Assembly: GCA_963924555.1 (NCBI GenBank)
Contig: OZ004583.1
Location: 9,128,582 to 9,192,581, forward strand
DNA length: 64,000 bases
Direction of reading: 5' to 3'
DNA from: Crambe crambe
Taxonomy: Eukaryota > Porifera > Demospongiae > Poecilosclerida > Crambeidae
The translations under genes and the position numbers were made by a program. Below are positions 1 to 9,626 of the stretch, piece by piece. The notes beneath the pieces are model-generated. The model made no database searches. It saw only the letters and a list, made by a program, of their open reading frames with translations, and was not told the DNA's origin. Each line of letters opens with the position of its first letter. Positions within the stretch are counted from its first letter, which is position 1.

Positions 1-813
1 TATCAGAGTGCTGGAAGAGAAATATTGGCATATGATTGGCAAGCTGAATCCTGGTCAAAGCTACCTCCCTGTCCAACAAGTTACTTCACTCTGGCTAAAG
101 TAAAGAACAGCCTAACAATAATTGGTGGTTATGATCATGAAGGAGAGAAAACCAACAAGCTCTACACCCTCACAGCTGCAAGCAAGCGATACACATGGAT
201 AGAATCATACCCTCCCATGCCCACCAAGAGGGACAGTGCTACTGCTGTTTCCTATGGAGAGCATCTGATAGTGCTAGGAGGATTGGGAAAGAGTTTCTTG
301 AACACCGTTGAAGTGTTACATGTCAAATCAAAAGAATGGTTCACAGCAGCTAGTCTTCCATTAATGGTGGCATCATGCTCAGCATCCATATGTAATGATC
401 ATCTCTTTATCCTTGGTGGGACAACAGGTATCACCACTTTGATAAGGAGCACCATTTCTTGTTCTCTTGGAACTCTCATTCATAAAAGAGCTACGCCAAA
501 CCCGAATGGAAAAGTGTGGCAGTATCATGCAGCTGTCCCTTATAATCGAGCTACTTGTGTCTCTTTTCAAGGTCATCTTTTTGCTATCGGAGGTTACAAT
601 AGCATGGATGATTCCCCCCAAAACAGCATCTGGATTTATAACATGGATTCAAACAGTTGGAAGAAATACGGCCAATGTGAACAGGCTAGATATCTTAGCT
701 TTGCTGCTGTACTTCCCAACTGTGAGCTAATGCTAGTTGGAGGATACATAGGACCCTTTACACAAGAAGAAACAAGCTCTGTTGAAATAGCAACGTATAC
801 ACCTAAACATTAA
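1..813 (+). CDS. Kelch-repeat C-terminus of a kinase-kelch protein (5' cut by window edge)
   Basis: The reading frame is open from base 1, so this is the 3' part of a longer gene that starts outside the window. The roughly 270 visible residues are kelch blades: repeated double glycines (IIGGYD, VLGGLG, ILGGTT, AIGGYN, LVGGYI) each followed about 20-30 residues later by a W or Y. Spacing and wording closely match the kelch halves of the four downstream kinase-kelch genes, so the missing N-terminus is probably a protein kinase; this is inference from the neighbours. Kelch blades form a beta-propeller that usually binds protein partners. There is no intron in the visible part, as in the paralogues. 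A TTG at 25 would begin an apparent ORF, but the upstream frame encodes kelch-like sequence, so no start is claimed. The stop is TAA at 811-813. Confidence 0.85.
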   Translation, partial: YQSAGREILAYDWQAESWSKLPPCPTSYFTLAKVKNSLTIIGGYDHEGEKTNKLYTLTAASKRYTWIESYPPMPTKRDSATAVSYGEHLIVLGGLGKSFLNTVEVLHVKSKEWFTAASLPLMVASCSASICNDHLFILGGTTGITTLIRSTISCSLGTLIHKRATPNPNGKVWQYHAAVPYNRATCVSFQGHLFAIGGYNSMDDSPQNSIWIYNMDSNSWKKYGQCEQARYLSFAAVLPNCELMLVGGYIGPFTQEETSSVEIATYTPKH

Positions 814-1049
814 TACATCATGTACCAACTATGTATTTCCAATTTTTCTTTATTAGCCCTTTATCCAAATTTTCTACTTGATATTTGAAACATTATATGG
901 AGCTAATCTTGAGTGACCCTTTCCAAATATGTGAGGAGTCTTACATATTAGGGATTGGGGTAGTGCCCACATGACTTCTACAGTGATTAGTATTTCAAAT
1001 AAGTGACTGAGCTGAAAGAGTTAGCTGTAGCTAACTATAGAGTGAAAGA

Positions 1050-3335
1050 ATGATGACTGAATCAAAATCCTCCAAAGAGATTGGTTTTAAATCTATAAAG
1101 CTCTTGAAAGAGGAGTCCCTTGGAGCAGGTTCCTATGGCACTGTCTGCAAAGCAATGTGCAACGACTTGCTCTGTGCTGCTAAACTCATGAACTACATGT
1201 TCCTCGACAAGAAAGCTGATCTCATGGCTTCATTCAAGAATGAGTGCGAGGTTTTGAGCAGTTTACACCACCCTAACATCATTCAGTATCTAGGAACCTA
1301 CCAAGATCCTTCCACAAGCCTCCCGGTGCTGCTGATGGAGTTAATGGATCAGAGCTTGACTGACTTTCTTGACAACTATGAGACGATTCCTCTCCACAAA
1401 CAAGTCAACATCTGTCATGATATTGCTCTGGCACTATCCTTCCTCCACTCTAATGGCATCATCCACAGAGATCTCTCCAGCAACAACGTCCTGATGATAG
1501 GAAACATCCGAGCTAAAGTCACCGACTTTGGCATGGCTAAGATTTGGGATAGGAATGTCCAGGCATCAGAAAGATCATTGACCAAACATCCAGGCTGTGA
1601 TGTGTATATGCCCCCTGAAGCAATGTTTGAAGGATCTCAATATTCAGAGAAACTGGACACCTTTTCCTTCGGTGTCATCACAATACAGATCCTAACACAA
1701 CAGTATCCACAGCCTGGGAAGCAGTTTAAAACAGTGTATGTCAGTGATCCTTGCTTTCCCAATGGGATCGAAACACGGGCCACTGAAGTGGAGAGACGAA
1801 AGGATCACATTGACCTGATCGAGCCAAATCATCTCCTGCTACCAATGGCCCTCGATTGTCTTAGAGATAAAGATACTGACCGACCGTCCTCCAAGGATCT
1901 CTGCCACAGTGTGACCACTCTCAAAGAGACTTCCCAATATATTGACAGCAAAGTCAGTGCCAACACAGATAAATTAATGGAAGACATTGAGAAACAGGTA
2001 AGGGAGATGCAGAGTATGTCATTCTTTCCAGATGAAGAAAACCAACTGCTCACTGAAGTTCCTACCCAGTCATCAGTCGAGAAACCAATTCAGTTGGTAC
2101 ATTTCGAACAAGAGAGTAAAAGAAGGAGCAATAGTCCTATAGTCGTGAAACCAACTCAGCCAGTCGATTCCAAACAAGATCGTGAGAGATGTGAGTGTGA
2201 GATGTCAAGCTTCATTGAAGACCAGGCCAAGAATGAGGAGATAGAACAACTGAAGGGTCAGCTGGCAAGTGCTCTGGAGCTGGTAGAAGATAAAGAAATG
2301 AAGTTGCAATCCTACGAAAAGGAAGTTACCTCGCTGAAAGAAAAAATCAAAGTCTTGGTGAGGAAGATGGAATCGAGAAGACAAAGTCTACTGATTGCAA
2401 GTCCCGTCGAACTTAAAAAGGTTACACTGACATGGAAGAAAGGCGTAAAAGTGCCCAAACCTTTGAGTCGCACGACAGAGGCTATTGTTACCGCAGGAAA
2501 TGTGGTTTACTTCAGACCAGGCAGCACAAGAGAGATACATGGCTACAATATCGTCATGAAGTGTTGGTCACAATTCCCAGACACAAAGATTGGTGATTGC
2601 AGTTTAGCCATCATCAAACGCAAGCTCACCACAATTGGAGGTAAAGATAACTCAGAGTATTCCGATAAGTTACTCAGTCTAGTTGAAAGTGACGGCAAGA
2701 AACAGTGGATCAAAATCTTTCCCTCCATGTCAATAAAACGTAGCAATGCAATCACAGTTCCCTGCAGATCATATCTCATCATTGCAGGAGGAGAAGGAGA
2801 AGCAGGCTACCTTAAGGATGTCGAGGTTCTGAATATGAACACTGATACTTTATCTTGGTCCAAGGTTGCAAGCCTTCCAGAACCATTGGTGTTCTCCTCA
2901 GCCACTTTTAATGGGACACACCTCTTCATCATGGGAGGGTGGGTGGAAAAAATGACCCCCTCCTATTCCGTTCTTTCCTGTTCATTGGAGACTCTCATTC
3001 AATCCTCTGAAACATCAGATGAAGTGGCTTCAAGATCCTCTGACGGTCCCTGGCAACAGATAACCAGTCTTCCCATCAAAGGGTCCACATGCGTCACAGT
3101 CAAAGGTCGTCTCTTATCCATTGGTGGGAGGGATGTCCACCGACCCACAACAGCTGTCCACATCTACAACCCACTCTCCAAGACCTGGGAGATTCTGGGT
3201 CACATGACACACCCCCGGCACCAAAGTTATGTGGCTGTCCTGCATAAGAAGCTTCTCGTGTTTGGAGGGTGGATACTGTCCAAGAAACAAGTCCTCTGTG
3301 AAACTGACATAGTAGAAGTAGCTGCAATAGTATAA
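1050..3335 (+). CDS. Intronless TKL-like protein kinase with C-terminal kelch repeats (copy 2)
   Basis: Encodes 761 aa in one exon, starting at the first ATG of the frame. The N-terminal half is a complete protein kinase domain: glycine loop GAGSYGTV (25-32), ATP lysine K45 in CAAKL, catalytic HRDLSSNN with H139/D141, DFG at 159-161, and an MPPEA substrate-site motif. The loop resembles tyrosine-kinase-like (TKL) Ser/Thr kinases more than the HRDLAARN or HRDLRAAN of tyrosine kinases. Residues about 390-450 form a short charged coiled coil, and from about 475 onward there are kelch blades (IAGGEG, IMGGWV, SIGGRD, VFGGWI). All catalytic residues are present, so activity is expected. The kinase-kelch order suggests phosphorylation of something recruited by a kelch propeller; the partner is unknown. 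It sits 236 bp after copy 1 on the same strand. Confidence 0.93.
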   Translation: MMTESKSSKEIGFKSIKLLKEESLGAGSYGTVCKAMCNDLLCAAKLMNYMFLDKKADLMASFKNECEVLSSLHHPNIIQYLGTYQDPSTSLPVLLMELMDQSLTDFLDNYETIPLHKQVNICHDIALALSFLHSNGIIHRDLSSNNVLMIGNIRAKVTDFGMAKIWDRNVQASERSLTKHPGCDVYMPPEAMFEGSQYSEKLDTFSFGVITIQILTQQYPQPGKQFKTVYVSDPCFPNGIETRATEVERRKDHIDLIEPNHLLLPMALDCLRDKDTDRPSSKDLCHSVTTLKETSQYIDSKVSANTDKLMEDIEKQVREMQSMSFFPDEENQLLTEVPTQSSVEKPIQLVHFEQESKRRSNSPIVVKPTQPVDSKQDRERCECEMSSFIEDQAKNEEIEQLKGQLASALELVEDKEMKLQSYEKEVTSLKEKIKVLVRKMESRRQSLLIASPVELKKVTLTWKKGVKVPKPLSRTTEAIVTAGNVVYFRPGSTREIHGYNIVMKCWSQFPDTKIGDCSLAIIKRKLTTIGGKDNSEYSDKLLSLVESDGKKQWIKIFPSMSIKRSNAITVPCRSYLIIAGGEGEAGYLKDVEVLNMNTDTLSWSKVASLPEPLVFSSATFNGTHLFIMGGWVEKMTPSYSVLSCSLETLIQSSETSDEVASRSSDGPWQQITSLPIKGSTCVTVKGRLLSIGGRDVHRPTTAVHIYNPLSKTWEILGHMTHPRHQSYVAVLHKKLLVFGGWILSKKQVLCETDIVEVAAIV

Positions 3336-3453
3336 CTGGAGTGCTAGTGTGTGATATTATGTTAATTATTGTTTCTGTATCGCGCATGCGCTAGCATTAT
3401 CCTACTGCGCATGCTCCGTGCACTTAAGGGCTAGCTAGCTTAATTATAATTAT

Positions 3454-5181
3454 CATAGATACTATAAACTACGTGTACGGGATTGGAAACCCGCCCCCGC
3501 ATCCGTATATGGCAATGTAATTCATCCTTGTCCGAGGTTTCCTAGACAAGTTAGTTTCCTGTTTTGGCGAATTTCGCGTGTTCTACGCATCCCAAGTTCA
3601 TCTCCAAAGGAGGAATAGTTCCTGCGGTGGATTAGCAAGGTAACTATGCAAAGCTTTTACACGAAAGAGTTGCAGAAATAGTTCATAAACTCTAGTTACC
3701 GTGAAAATGGCTACTTTTTTGCATGTTAGTAACATTAACTTGCCTAGAACTCACAGTGAACAGTAATGACAATGAAAATTAGTTGGAGAATAGTTTCTTA
3801 CATGTACTTAACCATATTTTAAGTCATATAATACTATTATATTCAGCAGAGTGAACAATTTGGATGAAAAAAACCAGTTCAACTGTAGTAACACTTCCAA
3901 CATTACTATTAGCTAAAATGCCTACCACTCTACTGAAAGTGGTAGAGCAATGCTTACCATATGTACCTGTAACAAGCTTTTGATCCTAGAGAAAACAGTT
4001 AATTTGTTACACTTTTTTGAAAATGACTATTATTAAAATTGAATTATAGCTATGAGTCAAAGAAATGTATGTATTCCAATGCTAAAAGACAGCAACAGTC
4101 TCACAGTGCTAGTGATGATTGGGTCGAATCTGCAGAGATGTAAAAGAGGCAGAATTAGGGGAGATAATCATTCAGAACATCTTGTTAATGTGCATGGGAG
4201 AGTATCTATTCCTGTTATATTAAAATGGCACCGTGTACTATATTCTATGGCACATAGGGTATAATAAAAGCTGTGGATTAAACCTCCCCTATCGATGGCA
4301 CACCACACATCCATTCCTCCGATTCAGATGGTTCCATGTTATCGTCACTGTTGTAAGTCGTCAAGTCCAAGTAAAATTTCTTCGACTGTGCAGTCTTTGT
4401 GAATGGATCTGACTATGTAGCCTCCAATATACCTAATTGCACACTGTCCTTCATATATTAGCTCCTTTATATTGGTGTGTACATCATCATCAACTGTCAC
4501 AGGTAATGCTTTTTTCTATCAGTGAGATGAATAAATTCAGAGTAAGTTGCTGATAAAATAGGGGCTCAATGGTTATGCCACAATCAGTGAGGAATTTCAC
4601 CCACTTATCAATAAATGAAGATGAACTCCGGAGTGAGTGAAACTCAATCCATAATTTTTCCTTAATACTTGAAAATTTTCTATACCTTTTGTAATGATTT
4701 TTGAGATAGAATCTAGAAGCCATTTACTGAACTCAGTAATAATGGAATTGGGTTGCTGGTATAGCTCATATAACTTAGTAGCCATGTCAATTAAAATCTT
4801 ACAATTATCCACGGAGGTATCATAATCTGCATCCATGCTCATATTATGGCAAGCAGCTTTTATAGCTTCCACACAACTATCTGCAGATATGAAGTAGCCT
4901 CTAACTTAAATATCACCTAGCTACCTATTTTTCATTTTTTTTCTCTCCCTTTTTTATACAATAATAAGTTGTCAGCTAACCTTTAACTTGTGGAATGCAA
5001 GTGGCCATAGGTAACTCAGAGGATCACAGAGATCAGTAGCTAGCTTAGCTCGATGCAGCGGCAATCTCCCGCGTTACGTTGCTCGCGGATAAAGAGTTAA
5101 GCAAGGCCACGCCCTCGGACACGGATTCAACGGGTTAATGTGCCGTTTCCAATCCCGTACACGTAGTTTATAGTATCTATG
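3454..5181. mobile_element. 1.7-kb DNA transposon with 37-bp perfect terminal inverted repeats (E1)
   Basis: The two ends (3454-3490 and 5145-5181) are exact reverse complements over 37 bp; they begin CATAGATACTATAAACTACG and end with GGATTGGAAAC. The flanks share only a short ATTAT (3449-3453 and 5182-5186), so the target duplication is imperfect or 5 bp. The ends share CATAGAT and GGATTGGAAAC with elements at 11097-11974 and 21478-22041, so these are related. The interior is AT-rich and carries a decayed minus-strand coding remnant at 4490-4872; no intact transposase is visible. The right end stops 26 bp before the start codon of kinase-kelch copy 3. Confidence 0.85.
4490..4872 (-). pseudogene. 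Decayed coding fragment inside transposon E1
   Basis: Two overlapping minus-strand frames (4597-4872 and 4490-4723) both look protein-like and cover successive parts of one sequence, as if a frameshift near 4690 separates them. The first part contains an SIITEFSKWLLD stretch; the second contains FIDKWVKFLTDCG followed by PLFYQQLT. The wording reminds me of hypothetical invertebrate proteins associated with mobile elements, but I cannot name the family. It lies wholly inside the inverted-repeat element, so it is either transposon-encoded or a captured host fragment. No start or full domain is present. Confidence 0.4.
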
Positions 5182-5207
5182 ATTATATAGGGGGTGTGGA
5201 GAAGAAC

Positions 5208-7601
5208 ATGTCTTCTTACATGAATCCAGAAGATATTTCCTTCAAAAGCTGCGAAGTCCTGGAGCTGGAGAAACTGGGTACGGGCGCGTATGGATCTGTC
5301 TACAGAGCCAAGTTAGATGACCTCCTCTGCGCTGCCAAGGTGATGCACCCTACTCTAGTACTAGCTTATGCAGAGCATCAAGTCACCCCCCAGAGCGCTC
5401 ACCACCTCCCCATTAGGAGATTCGAAGCAGAATGCAGGATGCTCAGCGCCATACGCCACCCCAATATCGTCCAGTATCTAGGTACGTGGAAAAATCGCGC
5501 CATGAACCTCCCTATGCTGTTGATGGAGTTAATGGATGAAAGCCTTACTGCTTTCTTGGATAAGTGTGAAACCCTTCTCCCTTTCCATATTCAAGTCAGC
5601 ATCTGTCATGACATCGCTCTGGCACTATCCTTCCTCCACTCCAATGGCATCATCCACAGAGATCTCTCCAGCAACAATATTCTCCTAATCCGTAACATTC
5701 GAGCGAAAATCACTGACTTTGGCATGGCAAGAATGTTCAACCGTGGAGATACAACTCTTAGCAAGAACCCGGGAACAGATGCGTACATGCCTCCAGAGGC
5801 TTTATCAGACGATCCTCAATACGACGACAAGATTGATTGCTTCTCCTTTGGAGTTCTCGTCATCCAAATACTCACTCTCCTCTTTCCAAAACCTACGAAT
5901 AACTACATCCCTGTGAGTAACAGCATACTGCACAAGAAGGTCCCTGAAGTTGAAAGGAGAAAGAACCACATTGAGTTGATAGCACCCGATCATGCTCTCC
6001 TTCCTGTGGCTCTGGAGAGCATAAGGGACCCTGATGAAGAAGCTGCTCGACCTTCTTCCCAAGAGTTGTGCAGGAGAGTTGCTGAGCTCAGGAAATTGCC
6101 ACAGTTTGTAGAAAGTGAGCGAATTAGCGACCCAAAATTCATCATTGGAGAGAAAGAAAAGGAAATCAAGGAATTGAGAAGGAGGATGGAGGAAGAGAGA
6201 TGCCAACACAAGGAAGAGATTGAAAGTTTGAACTCGAGGCACAATGCAGAGATCGAAGATATCAAGACAAAGGGTGACCAAGCAATCCATCAACTCCATG
6301 AAAAAAATAAGCAGTTCATGAAACAAATTTACAAGCAACACATGGAGGAGGTGAACCGGCTGAAAGAGAAAATTAAGATCGGTGAGGATAAGTTGCAATT
6401 TCAGGAACATGATCATAACCATGATATTATGAAGCAGAAGGAGGAATACACACTTCATCTCACAGCAGTGGAAGAAGAGAAAGAGGAGTTAAGAATGCGG
6501 CTTAAAATCAATGAGTATGATTTAAGAGACAAAGACGATCAACTGCAAAGATTGAAGAGGAAGGTTCAGGATTTAGAAGAAAATTGTGTGGAGAAAAATG
6601 GTGAAAAGTCAGCAGTACAAAATGGAGATGTTAAAAAAAAACCTCCTGGATTTCTTCTCAACTGGAAGATAAGAGACGAACCTGCTCCCCATAGAATGTA
6701 TCGCGAAGACTCGGAGAGTGTCTGCTACAAAGATACAGTCTTCATCAGACCTGCTTCTACCAGAAGTGTGTATGCTTATAACCCCATTCACGAGGTTTGG
6801 GAGGAGATGCCAAAGTGTGTCCACAAGTATTCCACACTCACTCAATTCAATAACCAGATACTGGCCATAGGTGGGAGGACAGATGCACTGTGCTACTTCA
6901 ACAGTATTTACCGTTTGACTGCAGACAGTAAGGGCAAACGTGCGTGGGAAGAAGCTGATTTCAGCATGCCCGTCAAGCGCTGCAGTGTGATAGCAGTCAG
7001 CACTGACACACTACTAATTCTAGCTGGCGGACGGGGAGAGGAATCAAATTTGAGGAGAATTGATGTGATGGATTCCACTACAAATACTTGGTATAGAGCG
7101 TTAGATCTTCCCGAAGCATTATATTTCTCGTCAGCTTCCCTATCAGGTGAGAAGATCTACTTCCTTGGTGGACATATGGGTTATAACAGCGTGGAGAGAA
7201 ATCTGATGTTCAGCTGCTCCATCGATGATCTACGCAAGTCTTTCACAAGTAATAGAACACGCAGACGAAGATCTTCAAGTGAAGCCCCAGCTAACATGTG
7301 GAAGACAGTAGCAGGTCCACCCACCACTAGATCAGCCTGCATCTGTTTCCATGATCAGATCCTTGCCATAGGAGGGAAAGGACTGGACGGTAAAGCCACT
7401 TCTGCGGTGTATGGATACAATGAACACACAAACTCTTGGAGCACAGTTAGTTACATGACTACTACTCGATCACAGTGCTTTGCCATAACGCTCTCCGACG
7501 AACAGATTCTAGTGGTGGGAGGAGTCACTGCACACTTTGGGACAACAAATACAATTGAAGTGGGCCGATTCCTAGCTGTTGATGACTTTGTGTTGTTATG
7601 A
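5208..7601 (+). CDS. Intronless TKL-like protein kinase - coiled coil - kelch protein (copy 3)
   Basis: Encodes 797 aa in one exon. The in-frame GTG at 5196 is not a plausible eukaryotic start, so ATG 5208 is chosen. Kinase features: GTGAYGSV (24-31), K44 in CAAKV, HRDLSSNN with H150/D152, DFG at 170-172, and MPPEAL. Residues about 305-465 are a long, strongly charged heptad-rich coiled coil (for example IKELRRRMEEERC and KEELRMRLKINEYDL), much longer than in its paralogues and likely to cause dimerisation. Kelch blades follow from about 495 (LAIGGR, ILAGGRG, FLGGHM, LAIGGKG, LVVGGV). The start codon lies 26 bp beyond transposon E1, so at least the proximal 5' flank derives from the insertion. 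Best described as a TKL-like kinase with intact catalytic residues. Confidence 0.93.
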   Translation: MSSYMNPEDISFKSCEVLELEKLGTGAYGSVYRAKLDDLLCAAKVMHPTLVLAYAEHQVTPQSAHHLPIRRFEAECRMLSAIRHPNIVQYLGTWKNRAMNLPMLLMELMDESLTAFLDKCETLLPFHIQVSICHDIALALSFLHSNGIIHRDLSSNNILLIRNIRAKITDFGMARMFNRGDTTLSKNPGTDAYMPPEALSDDPQYDDKIDCFSFGVLVIQILTLLFPKPTNNYIPVSNSILHKKVPEVERRKNHIELIAPDHALLPVALESIRDPDEEAARPSSQELCRRVAELRKLPQFVESERISDPKFIIGEKEKEIKELRRRMEEERCQHKEEIESLNSRHNAEIEDIKTKGDQAIHQLHEKNKQFMKQIYKQHMEEVNRLKEKIKIGEDKLQFQEHDHNHDIMKQKEEYTLHLTAVEEEKEELRMRLKINEYDLRDKDDQLQRLKRKVQDLEENCVEKNGEKSAVQNGDVKKKPPGFLLNWKIRDEPAPHRMYREDSESVCYKDTVFIRPASTRSVYAYNPIHEVWEEMPKCVHKYSTLTQFNNQILAIGGRTDALCYFNSIYRLTADSKGKRAWEEADFSMPVKRCSVIAVSTDTLLILAGGRGEESNLRRIDVMDSTTNTWYRALDLPEALYFSSASLSGEKIYFLGGHMGYNSVERNLMFSCSIDDLRKSFTSNRTRRRRSSSEAPANMWKTVAGPPTTRSACICFHDQILAIGGKGLDGKATSAVYGYNEHTNSWSTVSYMTTTRSQCFAITLSDEQILVVGGVTAHFGTTNTIEVGRFLAVDDFVLL

Positions 7602-8031
7602 CACTGTCATGTTTTTTATTTGTGATGTAACACTATTAAGAAATGCCACTACATTACCCAGCTTGGTGGTGCCTGCATTGTTATGGCTTTGATCGATATA
7701 ATACTGCATTCTAATAGTTGGAACTAGTTCCACTTGCACGCATAATTTTTCCCAACAATTCATAGGGAGCTAAAGTGTGAAGAAGGTCCACAATTTCCCC
7801 TGTTGCCGATAATGGGTACATTAGATGTAGTTTTCATCACAATTATGGATACTCTTATGATAACATAATCCATACTTGAATTCCTAAAATCAATTGTGCA
7901 AGAAAAGAATAATCATCAGGAATGTATTACTAGTTCATGGCATTGTATATTGAATACTGTAGTGATTGATATAAGAGTTGATTGTTCAGTGTTCTCTATA
8001 CCTGCAGGACTCTGGAGTAAAGAGAGGATTT
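7602..8031. other. Spacer between kinase-kelch copy 3 and the 3' end of APIP
   Basis: About 430 bp between two converging genes. I see no coding sequence, RNA gene or clear repeat; it presumably holds both 3' UTRs and polyadenylation signals. Confidence 0.6.
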
Positions 8032-9394
8032 CTACTTTTCATGATTTTCTTCAGGAGGTCTGGCAGTGGGGTCCAGTCCACATTGCTTCATCTGCACCGC
8101 CATATCAAAGAGATAGTCATAACATTCACACCTGTAGAGTAAAGGGTTATAAAGCACTTCATTAAACAGTCAAATGGCCACAAAATTTGATTATTAATTT
8201 GTTGTCAGATTTATATACAGTACAATACTTCCATTGATGTCATTTACATTGTCTTAGCTTTCTGCCAAGTATCTCCCCATACATACACACCATGTCTCCT
8301 AACCAACACTGCACACGCCTCAGGATACTCCATCAAAGCTACATCCATACGATCCTTGAAAAAATAAAAACAAAAAAAAAAACATCTTCCTTCAATTTCT
8401 GACTCGCTCCTTTATTCTCACTTTCAAATCCCTCTCTTCTGGAGTGTTTTCTATGATAGGAACCACCAGTTTGTCATGGTAACGAAGATTTCCTTTGCCC
8501 TTCCCTCTTGATATCCCCTTTATCATTTCCTGGTGAGTGATGGAGAACGCTCGTCCAGGGTATAAGAGGGTCACCAGAGCAGCAGCCTTGGAGTGTGTGT
8601 GGATGACTGCTCCAGCACCTGAAAATGTGAAAAGAAAAGGAAAAACGGAGAATACACCAAATTTGGTTTTTCCTCCCCTCCCCCTCTCCCTCTACCCTCT
8701 CTCTCCCCCTTCCCCTTCCCCCTCCCCCTTCCCCTCCCTTTCCCCTCCCCCTTCCCCTCCCCCTCTCCCACATACTCACAATTACACACCTCTCATCTTA
8801 TAGGCAGCCATGAAGAGTGGAGTACACTGGCTCTTGCGCAGGTTCTTGCTGCCAAAAGACACTATTCATTAATAATTACGAGCTGGTATGATTCTAAAGG
8901 GGAACGCTAACCTTGAGGGTGGTACAGAGATGTCTGTCCCATCCATGTCACATACAAACATGTCTTCAGGCTACGAAGTAGAACGATATAAAGTAATGAA
9001 ACTGATCAGTCTGATTTCATGAAAGTGCAAGAAGGTTACTGACTGCAAGCTTACTCACTTTTATTCTCTCCTTCTGCACTCCTGAAGGAGCAATGTATAT
9101 TTCCTTCCTACAACAAATGCCATACTTCATCAGGCCACATTATAGCAGGGACTTACCCCTTCTTGATGGTGATGCCTCCACCTGTGCCAGTGACCCAACC
9201 CAGAGTATAAAACTGCCTGTAGAAGCAGATAGAATCAATAAGCCTGTTTCTTACTCTAATTGATGCCCACTAACCTGCATAGTTCGGGAATTAGACGCCT
9301 GGGGTGCTCTTCAGGCTACAAGCAAAGTTTGATCATCTCATTAGAAGCTCTTTGTTTCAAAAGAACTTACTAAATCTTCCTCCTTTATCTCCAT
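8032..9394 (-). CDS. APIP: Methylthioribulose-1-phosphate dehydratase (APIP / MtnB), nine exons
   Basis: Nine exons can be joined with GT-AG borders and consistent phase: 9371-9394, 9275-9315, 9157-9216, 9059-9107, 8912-8970, 8790-8848, 8422-8618, 8248-8354 and 8032-8131. They total 696 nt, or 231 aa against 242 in human. Recognisable APIP segments include [74 protein letters not shown] and RRHGVYVWG. The zinc ligands map to H104, H106 and H184, the catalytic glutamate to E128 and the conserved cysteine to C86, all offset by exactly 11 from human numbering. The enzyme dehydrates methylthioribulose-1-phosphate in the cytosolic methionine salvage pathway; in mammals APIP also restrains caspase-9 and pyroptosis. 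The gene is head-to-head with TMEM161. A CT-rich tract fills the intron at 8619-8789. Confidence 0.95.
8672..8770. repeat. CT-rich (C4T-type) low-complexity tract in an APIP intron
   Basis: Nearly pure pyrimidine on the plus strand, made of imperfect CCCCT/CCCCTTC units. It accounts for several spurious open frames on both strands. Confidence 0.85.
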
Positions 9395-9626
9395 GGTTGC
9401 TGTCAGCTAATAGTTCACAGCATGATGATTTAACTACCTGTAATTAACTGTTTGCTGAATAGACAGTGTGCTTTTATTGGAATCACACACGTGGTGTGAA
9501 AAAAAAATTATGGTTGAACCAGTGACAAACTTCCAGGAAAGAGAAGTTCAAGTTTATGATGTTTAGCGCTCTCTCGATTCACATCCACCCATTCTAGCTG
9601 AAAAACAATCTACCTGAAGTGCTGAC
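9395..9626. promoter_or_regulatory. Putative bidirectional promoter shared by APIP and TMEM161
   Basis: The APIP ATG (minus) and the TMEM161 ATG (plus) are 232 bp apart and point away from each other. So short a spacer between two housekeeping-type genes suggests a shared promoter. I see no TATA box in a convincing position; transcription start sites cannot be placed. Confidence 0.5.

Noticed and set aside
8474..8803. Open frames rich in Gly/Glu/Arg or Pro/Ser on both strands
   Set aside because: Products of the CT-rich tract in an APIP intron.
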